Positions 1 through 5,862 of a DNA stretch of 8,086 nt are shown piece by piece. Source of the DNA: an uncultured Opitutia bacterium (GTDB taxonomy: Bacteria > Verrucomicrobiota > Verrucomicrobiia > Opitutales > UBA953); the NCBI GenBank assembly GCA_903910245.1, contig CAIVYX010000293.1, forward strand, positions 1 through 8,086, written 5' to 3'. Both the position numbers and the translations under genes were made by a program. The number at the start of each line of letters is the position of its first letter. The stretch's first letter is position 1. The notes beneath the pieces were generated by a model, which did not search any database, was not told the origin of the DNA, and saw only the letters and a program-made list of their open reading frames with translations.

Positions 1-381
1 GCCGGCCCCGCCAAGACGCCCGTCGGCATGGCTTCGGGTTCATTCGGGCCGACCACCGCCGGGCGCATGGACAGCTACGTCGAACTCTTCCAGAAGCATG
101 GCGGCTCGCTCGTCATGATCGCCAAGGGTAACCGCGGCGAGGCCGTCACTAAAGCCTGCCAAGCTCATGGCGGCTTCTATCTCGGCTCCATCGGTGGCCC
201 CGCCGCCATCCTCGCGCAGGAGAATATCCGCAAGGTCGAGGTCATCGATTATCCTGAGCTCGGCATGGAGGCCGTGTGGAAGATCGAGGTCGTCGACTTC
301 CCTGCGTTCATCCTTGTCGACGATAAAGGCCACGACTTCTTCCGCGATCTACCCGGCGGCTGCGGCATCTGCGGTCCCTGA
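1..381 (+). CDS. fumA: Class I fumarate hydratase, C-terminal part (5' end outside window)
   Basis: This is the C-terminal 126 residues of an iron-sulfur (class I) fumarase, which reversibly hydrates fumarate to malate in the TCA cycle in the cytoplasm. The reading frame is open from base 1, so the gene begins upstream of the window; the TGA stop is at 379-381. Recognition rests on several stretches typical of the family's C-terminal domain: GPTTAGRMDSY, AKGNR, HGGFYLGSIGGPAA, YPELGMEA and DFPAFILVDDKG. The family is usually about 500-550 residues, so roughly three quarters is missing, including the part expected to hold the [4Fe-4S] cysteines. The protein ends in a CxxC pair (GGCGICGP); the E. 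coli FumA/FumB type also ends in a CxxC tail, so this looks normal. It converges on the DUF5684 gene, with a terminator 17 bases after the stop. The family call is very secure; the exact symbol is less so. Confidence 0.95.
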   Translation, partial: AGPAKTPVGMASGSFGPTTAGRMDSYVELFQKHGGSLVMIAKGNRGEAVTKACQAHGGFYLGSIGGPAAILAQENIRKVEVIDYPELGMEAVWKIEVVDFPAFILVDDKGHDFFRDLPGGCGICGP

Positions 382-398
382 GCGAGTCATTCAGGCAC

Positions 399-430
399 AA
401 AAAAGGGCGCCCAGTCGGGCGCCCTTTTTT
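399..430. terminator. Bidirectional rho-independent terminator between convergent genes
   Basis: Two copies of the self-complementary octamer GGGCGCCC (405-412 and 417-424) form a perfect 8-bp stem around the loop AGTC. The stem is preceded by six A (399-404) and followed by six T (425-430). It therefore reads as a hairpin plus U-tract on both strands. It lies 17 bases after the fumarase stop on the plus strand and 19 bases after the DUF5684 stop on the minus strand, so it most likely ends both transcripts. Confidence 0.93.
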
Positions 431-449
431 ATTACGACTGAACTCGGGC

Positions 450-902
450 TTAGGCCTGAGCGGGCTGCTCGCCGACGTACTTCGAGGAACCGAAGCCGAG
501 GATGAGCCAGAAGATTGGGCCAAGCAGGGTGAGGCCGATGGTGTAGCCTACGCCCTGTCCGAAGTTGGTCGAGATGCGGTGGTGGACCCAGACAATCCAG
601 ACGAGATAAGCAATCGCACCGAGTAACGGGATGACGACGATGAGCGGAGTGAAGACCCAATACCAAGGGAGACCTGCGATACGCAGGAGTACGATGAGGT
701 TGTAGATCGGGACCAGGACTGCCCAGCCGGGCTCGCCGGCCTTCGTGAAGACCTTCCACATGCCGATGAGGGTAACGATGCCGATGACGACAAAGACCAG
801 GAAGAAGGCGGCGAAGAAGGCCATGAGGGTAGCGCCGAAGGCAACGGCAGCAGCTTCCTGATTGCCGGAAGCTTGGGCGAGGATGGTGGTGAGGGTATGC
901 AT
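450..902 (-). CDS. DUF5684-type small multi-pass membrane protein
   Basis: This 150-residue hydrophobic protein matches my memory of the DUF5684 family, whose function is unknown. The diagnostic part is the central block from residue 47: GMWKVFTKAGEPGWAVLVPIYN, split here as GMWKVFTKAGEPGW (47-60) and VPIYN (64-68), then the LLRIAG stretch. Family members share a 'KAG.PGWA..IPIYN' pattern and a C-terminal GFG motif, here at 136-138. Probable membrane segments are at about residues 22-48, 62-76, 82-106 and 119-137. The start is the ATG at 900-902; a short N-terminus (MHTLTTILAQASGNQ) precedes the first helix. There is no Shine-Dalgarno sequence upstream. It lies 66 bases downstream of nuoA on the same strand and could be cotranscribed with it. 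Some relatives are annotated as signal-peptidase-like, but no catalytic Ser/Lys pair is evident here. The family call is fairly secure; the role is unknown. Confidence 0.8.
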   Translation of the reverse strand: MHTLTTILAQASGNQEAAAVAFGATLMAFFAAFFLVFVVIGIVTLIGMWKVFTKAGEPGWAVLVPIYNLIVLLRIAGLPWYWVFTPLIVVIPLLGAIAYLVWIVWVHHRISTNFGQGVGYTIGLTLLGPIFWLILGFGSSKYVGEQPAQA

Positions 903-922
903 TGCGCAAATACGCTTACCCT

Positions 923-938
923 CGGAAGGGACCTTCCG
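923..938. repeat. Tight inverted repeat in the nuoA-DUF5684 gap
   Basis: CGGAAGG (923-929) and CCTTCCG (932-938) are perfect reverse complements separated by two bases. The repeat lies in the 66-base gap between nuoA and the DUF5684 gene. Neither strand has a T-run after it, so it does not look like an intrinsic terminator. It could be a protein-binding site or an mRNA stem between the two genes. The inverted repeat is directly visible; any function is a guess. Confidence 0.4.
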
Positions 939-968
939 CCAGCCTCATTTCAAGCAGCGCCCGAACGC

Positions 969-1361
969 TTACTTATCCCACTCCAGCGCGCCGCGCTTGA
1001 ACTCGTAAGCGAGACCGAGGACGAGGACGCCGAGGAAGACGGCGGTGGCAGCCGTGATGGCGATGCCGGCGGCCAGGAACTCGCGGTAGACCAGGGCCCA
1101 GGGCACGAGGAAGACCACTTCGATGTCGAAGAGGATGAACAGCATCGCCGTCACGTAGAACTTTACGGCGAAGCGAGGGTGGGGCTTTCCTTCCGAAGGC
1201 AGGCCGCATTCGTAGGCCTTATCCTTGATGTAGTTGCCCTTGGCGCGCTGGCCGAAGGCGTGGCTGACAATCAGGATGATCGCGGGGATTGAGAGACCCA
1301 GGACGATCTGCACGAGGGCGGGCAGGTAGGTGCTGAGGGACTGGGATTCGGCGGCGGCCAT
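969..1361 (-). CDS. nuoA: NADH-quinone oxidoreductase subunit A
   Basis: NuoA is a small membrane subunit of respiratory complex I, located where the peripheral arm meets the membrane arm near the quinone site. The 130-residue product has three membrane segments (about 12-34, 66-90 and 98-119). Between the first two is the conserved loop with YECG (50-53); RFAVKFY (63-69) and LFDIE (77-81) follow, with the family's acidic residues D79 and E81 in the second helix. The C-terminus EFKRGALEWDK (120-130) is also typical. The chosen start is the ATG at 1359-1361, giving MAAAESQS. An in-frame ATG at 1398-1400 would add 13 residues encoded by the upstream terminator hairpin, so it is rejected. No nuoB follows: the next gene encodes a DUF5684 protein. 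No clear promoter or Shine-Dalgarno sequence is visible in the 13 bases between the terminator T-tract and the start. Confidence 0.96.
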   Translation of the reverse strand: MAAAESQSLSTYLPALVQIVLGLSIPAIILIVSHAFGQRAKGNYIKDKAYECGLPSEGKPHPRFAVKFYVTAMLFILFDIEVVFLVPWALVYREFLAAGIAITAATAVFLGVLVLGLAYEFKRGALEWDK

Positions 1362-1374
1362 CGGAGATAGACAC

Positions 1375-1408
1375 AAAAAAGCCCTCGCCTCGGGAGGCAA
1401 GGGCTTTT
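1375..1408 (-). terminator. Rho-independent terminator after the DUF4340 gene
   Basis: Read on the minus strand, GCCCTTGCCT pairs with AGGCGAGGGC around a four-base loop (CCCG), and six T follow (complement of 1375-1380). The 10-bp stem contains one G-U pair in RNA, and AAAA before the stem can pair with part of the T-tract. On the plus strand the same position becomes a C-A mismatch and the T-run is only four long, so the signal is oriented to the minus strand. It lies 12 bases past the DUF4340 stop and only 13 bases before the nuoA start, ending the five-gene operon. Confidence 0.9.
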
Positions 1409-1420
1409 GCGAAAGTGTCC

Positions 1421-2452
1421 TTATTTGAGCTTAATTTCGGGCGAAGTGATGATTGCCGGGGACGGGCCAGGAATCTGGATGGTCGGCGCCGTGGGTTCGG
1501 CCGCGGGCTGCTGCAGGCTTTTCTTGAAGTCGGCCAGCGACCCCGGGACCTGCTCGGCGAGCCAGGGCGCGGCGACGAAGTTGGCCAGCTTGGCGGTCGC
1601 GTTGGCTTTGTGCTTGGGGTCGGAATGTTCGACGCGCACGAAGGTCTTGCCCGGGTCGTTGGGCGCCGTGCCCGCGAGCTTTGCGAACGCCAGCGTGGCG
1701 ACGGTGCCGTCGAAGAGCGTGAGCTTCACCTGCGACGAGCGGACGGCCTTGGCCGCATCCTTGTCGTCGAGGGAGACGGCGTCGGCGGCGCGGACCGTCG
1801 CCAGCGTGGCGACGATGTCCTCCACGGCGGGTCCTTCCTTACCTTCGAAGAGGGCGCCGAGTTCTTTGCGGGAGAAGGCAGCCTTACCGTCCTTCCATTC
1901 AAAGCCGATGGACTTGATCTCAGCGGGCTTGGCGGAGAACAGCGTCAGGTCGACCCAGGAGAGCGGGTCGCCTTCGAGGTAGGCTGAGAAGTCGGTGCGG
2001 ATGGCGAATTCCTGCCCGGCGAGGCGGGCGCTGGCGCCTAGGCCGTCTTCGGTCGGCTTGCCAAACTGAATCGTCGTCGGTTTGCCGTCAGGGCCGACCA
2101 GCGTCAGCGACGAGTCGGCGAGCCCGAGCTTCTCGAGGCGCTTGGGATTAGCGGTGAGCTGGCCGAAGTTGTTGGCCTTCTGCAGGCCCCGGATGAGGGG
2201 CAACAGGCGGTTCTCGACGTCGGCTGGGAGGGAGAGCTTCTCCTTCACCGTCCAGCCGTCGGCGGACTTCTCGACCGTCACGCTCTTGTTGTTGGCCTTG
2301 ATCGTCAGCGACTTTGCGCCGTCGAGCAGGGCTGCTTCGACGAGCGGCCTCTTCTCGGCATCGCCCTTGGGCGCTTCGCGGGTGAGGCGAACGGCCGTGA
2401 GGGCGACCAGCCCGAGAACAAGGGTGGCGATCAGTAGGTTCTTATTACGCAT
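1421..2452 (-). CDS. DUF4340 domain-containing protein, last gene of the Gld-like ABC operon
   Basis: This 343-residue protein has one N-terminal membrane helix (about 5-23, after MRNKN). A probably extracytoplasmic region follows, resembling the DUF4340 family. Supporting features are the GWTVKEKLSLPAD stretch (66-78), a following helix, the KLGLADSS segment (108-115) with the strand pair LTLVGPDG/TIQFGKP, and the Asp-Pro-Leu-Ser-Trp-Val-Asp motif (162-168). DUF4340 proteins are known mainly as partners of GldG-like ABC auxiliary proteins; their biochemical role is not established. The C-terminal 28 residues or so are proline-rich and probably disordered. The start is the ATG at 2450-2452, six bases after the GldG-family stop. 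Its upstream context is TCCGCC rather than a Shine-Dalgarno sequence. The gene is followed directly by a minus-strand terminator. Family assignment is confident; the role is inferred only from context. Confidence 0.88.
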   Translation of the reverse strand: MRNKNLLIATLVLGLVALTAVRLTREAPKGDAEKRPLVEAALLDGAKSLTIKANNKSVTVEKSADGWTVKEKLSLPADVENRLLPLIRGLQKANNFGQLTANPKRLEKLGLADSSLTLVGPDGKPTTIQFGKPTEDGLGASARLAGQEFAIRTDFSAYLEGDPLSWVDLTLFSAKPAEIKSIGFEWKDGKAAFSRKELGALFEGKEGPAVEDIVATLATVRAADAVSLDDKDAAKAVRSSQVKLTLFDGTVATLAFAKLAGTAPNDPGKTFVRVEHSDPKHKANATAKLANFVAAPWLAEQVPGSLADFKKSLQQPAAEPTAPTIQIPGPSPAIITSPEIKLK

Positions 2453-2458
2453 GGCGGA

Positions 2459-4363
2459 TTACGAAAGCTTGCGGCGGCGAGCCAGGGTGTAGAACAGGCC
2501 GAAGAGGAGGGCCAGTGCCGGGCCGGCGAGCAGATTCAGCACCTGCAGGCGACGACCGAGGGAATTGACGTCCTCACTGAGGCCGCGCCTAATGATGCGG
2601 CGTTCTTCGGAGAGCTTGTCCGCGACGACCTGGAACTTCTCAATCTCGCGCTGCATCTCGGGCGTGATGACGATGCCCTTGGCGGTGACGCCGCCGGTCT
2701 GCTTGGAGAGCTCGGTGACTTTCGCGTTGGCCTCCTCGAGGCGGCGCTCGATTTCGTCGAGCTTCGCCTGGTAGCGGAGCTGGGCGACGCGTTCGAGTTC
2801 CTGGACCTTCTTGAAGGGACGCAGCGAGGTGCCCTTGGAGCGCAGGCTGACGAGTTCGTCGCTGCCACCGAGGGTCTCGAGCACGCTGACGACGAAGCCC
2901 AGGTTGTCGTTGATTGGCTCCATCGCGGCCTGACCGCCGACCTGACGCTGGCGTACCGTGAACGGGTCCATCATGAAGTCGGAGTCGGCGACCACGAACA
3001 GGCGGGTGGGCTTAGCGCTCTTCGCCAAGTGCGGTCCGGGCAGCGGCTTGGCGGCGGGCTTCGGCGGCTGGCCGGGCGGCGTGGGCTCAGGCTTGCCCGG
3101 GGCTGGTGCGCCCTTCGGGAAGGCGGAGACGAATTCGCCTGATACGGAAGCCACAATCACGCGCGACTTACCGTCGGTCTTGAAGGACAGGGCGACCTTC
3201 TCGAAGGGCCCGGCGTTGGCGGAGGCGACGTCGATGGCGCCCATGCCGGGACCGCTCATCGTGACGAGTGGTTCGAACTTCAGGCGGGCTTCGGCGCCGG
3301 AGATCAGGCCGATCGAGCCGGCTTCCATGAAGGCGAGCTCGCGCAGGTCGGACGTGAGCGGCGATTCCTTTGAGAACGCGGCGTTGCCGGCGGCGAAGGC
3401 CGGCTGGTATTGCACGGCATCGCCGCGGGAGCTGCGAATGGAGACCGAGCTGGCGGAATCGCCCATGACGGCGTCGAGGTCGACGTTGACGCCCCAGGCA
3501 CGGAGCAAGGCGGGGTCGCTCGCGGCCGTGAGGGCCATCGGCGCCATCATGAACGGCATGTTGCCCTGCGAGAACTTTTGGATGCGCGAGAGCGGGTCGA
3601 CGGCGGCGAAGACCGGTCCGCCCTTGAGCAGGAACTGGTCGATCGCGTAGGCGAGTTGTTCGTCGATATGGTGCGCGTGGACGAGCGCCACGACGGCGAC
3701 GTCCTTCGGCAGTTCGCTGGCGGTGGTGTTGAGCGTGATCACCTCGTAGGTCTGGCTAAGTTCAGCCAGGAGGAAGTCGGCCGGGCTAGGCTGCTGTTCG
3801 CCGCCCTGCGGGATTTGGTTGCTGATTGGAAGCGAACTAATGAAGGCGAGCTTCGGGCGGTCGAGGCGCGAGGCCGAAGCGATTAGCTTGGAAAGATCGA
3901 ACTCCAGGAAGCGTTCGCGCGACGGGTCGAGCATGGGCACAGCCTTCACCGTGTCGGCCTGCTGGGCGGTCAGGCCGAGGTAGGCGTTGCCTTGGGCGGC
4001 GCGCATCGGGGCGATGCCGTGACGCTGGGCGCGCTGTTCCTCCTTCGTGTCCGGGCGCGGGTCGGTGACAATCAGCTTCACCTTGCCGCCAGAGGCTGCG
4101 ACGTATTCACGGAGGAGCGTCTCGATACGGCGCGAGTAGCTTTCGAGGTACGGGCGCAGCTTCACGTCGGAGCGGCTGACGAAGAATTCGAGCGTCACCG
4201 GGTCATCGAGCTTGGTGACGATGCGCTTCGAGCCTGGTGAGAGGGTGAAGGTGCGGTCGGCGGTGAGATCGACGCGGGCGGGGACGGCGCCGGAGATCAG
4301 GTTGACGAAGAACGCCGCCGCGAGGACGGCGAAGGTGGCGAGCAGGGCTTGGGAGCGGTTCAT
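2459..4363 (-). CDS. GldG-family ABC transporter auxiliary protein
   Basis: This 634-residue protein is anchored at both ends: membrane helices at about residues 7-26 and 609-627, with a large domain between them expected outside the cytoplasm. After the first helix comes the family-typical VDLTADRTFTLS (31-42), then a DPVTLEFFVS strand (54-63). The middle matches the ABC-auxiliary/GldG fold, including KGGPVFAAVDP (247-257) and a late VVADSDF motif (457-463). A proline-rich stretch (about 417-445) interrupts the domain. A charged, probably coiled-coil region (about 519-595) precedes the last helix. In Bacteroidota, GldG acts with GldA and GldF in gliding; homologues occur widely in non-gliders with unknown substrate. 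The ATG start at 4361-4363 is 15 bases after the permease stop. Its length and domain order fit fused GldG-type proteins. I leave the symbol empty because a gliding role is not shown. Confidence 0.9.
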   Translation of the reverse strand: MNRSQALLATFAVLAAAFFVNLISGAVPARVDLTADRTFTLSPGSKRIVTKLDDPVTLEFFVSRSDVKLRPYLESYSRRIETLLREYVAASGGKVKLIVTDPRPDTKEEQRAQRHGIAPMRAAQGNAYLGLTAQQADTVKAVPMLDPSRERFLEFDLSKLIASASRLDRPKLAFISSLPISNQIPQGGEQQPSPADFLLAELSQTYEVITLNTTASELPKDVAVVALVHAHHIDEQLAYAIDQFLLKGGPVFAAVDPLSRIQKFSQGNMPFMMAPMALTAASDPALLRAWGVNVDLDAVMGDSASSVSIRSSRGDAVQYQPAFAAGNAAFSKESPLTSDLRELAFMEAGSIGLISGAEARLKFEPLVTMSGPGMGAIDVASANAGPFEKVALSFKTDGKSRVIVASVSGEFVSAFPKGAPAPGKPEPTPPGQPPKPAAKPLPGPHLAKSAKPTRLFVVADSDFMMDPFTVRQRQVGGQAAMEPINDNLGFVVSVLETLGGSDELVSLRSKGTSLRPFKKVQELERVAQLRYQAKLDEIERRLEEANAKVTELSKQTGGVTAKGIVITPEMQREIEKFQVVADKLSEERRIIRRGLSEDVNSLGRRLQVLNLLAGPALALLFGLFYTLARRRKLS

Positions 4364-4378
4364 GGCTGGGGTTTCCGG

Positions 4379-5137
4379 TTAGCGGCGTTCGACGATGATG
4401 GTGCTCAACCCGAGGCCGGCGAAGGCGACGGAGAGGAAGTAGGCGATGGGTCGCACGTCGACGAGGCCGAGCGTGAACGGTTCAAGATTACGCCAGAGAC
4501 CGAGGCGCCGGATCTCGTCGACGCCGGTGGAGCCGAGTAGGCCGGCAAGGAGTTCGTCGAAGACGCCGTAGCCGACGAGTACGAGGATGAAGCAGGCGAG
4601 GAAGCCGGTCACGAAGGCGATGACTTGGCTGCGGGTCAGGGCGGAGGCGATGGCCGCGATGCCGAGGCAGGCACCGGCGCAGAGGAGTGATCCCGTGTAG
4701 CCCGCGAGGATCACGCCCCAGTCAGGGTCGCCGAGCCAGCCGACCGTGAGGGCGACGGGGACGGTCATCAACAGCGCGCACGCCAGGAAGAGCCAGGCGG
4801 CGAGGAACTTGCCGAGCGCGGCCTGCCACACCGTGATTGGCCAGGTCAAGAGCAGCTCGATGGTGCCTTGGCGGCGTTCTTCGGCCCAGAGGCGAGCGCC
4901 GGCGGCGGGGGCGAGGAACGCCCAGAGCCATGGGTGGTAGAGGAAGAACCGGTCCAGGCTAGCGATGCCGGATTCATAGAGCCCGCCGACGAAGAACGCT
5001 AGGGACACCGCGAACGCGTTGAACACGGCGAGGAAGACGTACGCCAGCGGCGTGCGGAAGTAGCCGGCGAATTCGCGGCGGACCATCGCCGTGAAAGGCT
5101 TGAGTCCGGGCGAGGGGGATTTTTCGGAAGAGGACAT
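4379..5137 (-). CDS. ABC-2 type permease, GldF-like
   Basis: This is the membrane subunit of an ABC-2 transporter, 252 residues with about six helices (roughly 31-50, 67-86, 105-132, 141-166, 171-195 and 230-248). The amphipathic start REFAGYFRTPLAYVF (21-35) and the RLWAEERRQGTIELLLTWP block (82-100) are hallmarks of GldF/NosY-like permeases. It should pair with the ATPase encoded immediately upstream. I chose the ATG at 5135-5137 (MSSSEKSP), which leaves 10 bases after the ATPase stop. The frame is open further up to an ATG at 5221, but that 28-residue extension overlaps the ATPase gene, is Ser/Arg/Pro-rich and looks unlike the family. A later ATG at residue 18 (MVRREF) is another possible start. 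No Shine-Dalgarno sequence marks any of them. The substrate is unknown. Confidence 0.9.
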   Translation of the reverse strand: MSSSEKSPSPGLKPFTAMVRREFAGYFRTPLAYVFLAVFNAFAVSLAFFVGGLYESGIASLDRFFLYHPWLWAFLAPAAGARLWAEERRQGTIELLLTWPITVWQAALGKFLAAWLFLACALLMTVPVALTVGWLGDPDWGVILAGYTGSLLCAGACLGIAAIASALTRSQVIAFVTGFLACFILVLVGYGVFDELLAGLLGSTGVDEIRRLGLWRNLEPFTLGLVDVRPIAYFLSVAFAGLGLSTIIVERR

Positions 5138-5147
5138 GACGATAAGA

Positions 5148-5852
5148 TTAGGCGGTGAGTTGGCGGAAGACGGCGTTGAGGTCGGAGCCACGCGCCAGGA
5201 ACTTCTCGCGCGACTCGTCACAGCGGACTTCGCCCTTCGCGATCACGATGACGCGGGTGCAGAGTTCGCCGACTTCCTCGAGGATGTGGGTCGAGACGAT
5301 GACGGCCTTGCGGGCGGCCATCTCCTTCAGGATGCGGCGCACCTCGAACTTCTGGTTCGGGTCCAGGCCGTCGGTCGGTTCGTCGAGGATGAGCACCTCG
5401 GGGTCGTGAATGACCGCCTGGGCGAAGCCCACGCGCATGCGGTAGCCTTTGGAGAGCGTGTCGATCGTCTGCGCAGCGACTTCGTTGAGGCGGCAGAGCT
5501 CGAGCGTCTTCCGGACGCTTTCGGCCGGATCGGCCAGGCCACGGAGATCGGCGGCGAAGCGGAGGAATTCGCGGACGGTCATCTCGCCGTAAGCGGGCGC
5601 GCCTTCAGGGGAGTAGCCCAGGTGTTGCTTGGCTTGGACGGCCTGGTCGGCGACGTCGAAGCCCGCAATGACCGCAGCGCCTTCGTCGGCCCGGAGGTGA
5701 CCCGTGAGCATCTTCATCGTCGTGGATTTACCGGCGCCATTAGGCCCCAGAAATCCGACGACCTCGCCGCGGTCGACGGCGAAGGAGACGTCACACACGG
5801 CGCGGATGGCGCCGAAGGATTTGGATAGGTTCTTGGCTTCAATGAGGGGCAT
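5148..5852 (-). CDS. ABC transporter ATP-binding protein, GldA-like
   Basis: This 234-residue single-domain ATPase would power the adjacent permease from the cytoplasmic face. All nucleotide-binding motifs are present in order: Walker A GPNGAGKST (36-44), signature LSKGY (133-137), Walker B VLILDEP (153-159), D-loop GLDP (162-165) and switch histidine H189 in STHILEE. The Q-loop position reads GYSPEGAP (79-86), with Glu where many ABC proteins have Gln; this and the LSKGY signature are common in the GldA/NatA/ABC-2 branch as I know it. The length suits that branch, with no extra C-terminal domain. The start is the ATG at 5850-5852 (MPLIEAKNLSKSFG), 10 bases after the channel gene stop and preceded by TTTTCCGCC. 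A role in gliding cannot be claimed from sequence; drug, polysaccharide or lipid export are alternatives. Confidence 0.93.
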   Translation of the reverse strand: MPLIEAKNLSKSFGAIRAVCDVSFAVDRGEVVGFLGPNGAGKSTTMKMLTGHLRADEGAAVIAGFDVADQAVQAKQHLGYSPEGAPAYGEMTVREFLRFAADLRGLADPAESVRKTLELCRLNEVAAQTIDTLSKGYRMRVGFAQAVIHDPEVLILDEPTDGLDPNQKFEVRRILKEMAARKAVIVSTHILEEVGELCTRVIVIAKGEVRCDESREKFLARGSDLNAVFRQLTA

Positions 5853-5862
5853 GGCGGAAAAG

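Noticed and set aside
361..381. Cysteine-containing tail of the fumarase as a novel metal site
   Set aside because: A terminal CxxC is also found in E. coli class I fumarases, so it is not unusual.
1362..1400. Longer nuoA start at 1398-1400
   Set aside because: The extra 13 residues are encoded by the terminator hairpin and T-tract; the start at 1361 gives a normal NuoA N-terminus.
2958..3650. A 230-codon plus-strand open frame within the GldG-family gene
   Set aside because: It is antisense to a well-supported gene; the Gly/Pro-rich part simply mirrors the proline-rich segment.
5138..5221. Longer permease start at 5219-5221
   Set aside because: It would overlap the ATPase gene by over 70 bases and add a Ser/Arg/Pro-rich stretch unlike the family; the start at 5137 fits the 10-base operon spacing.
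5091..5828. A 245-codon plus-strand open frame across the ABC ATPase gene
   Set aside because: It is antisense to a gene with complete ATPase motifs, and its acidic, Gly/Asp/Val-rich translation is typical of the reverse frame in GC-rich DNA.
2459..5852. Gliding motility operon in the strict sense (gldA, gldF, gldG)
   Set aside because: The homology is to a broad family found in many non-gliding bacteria, and no other gliding genes are in the window.
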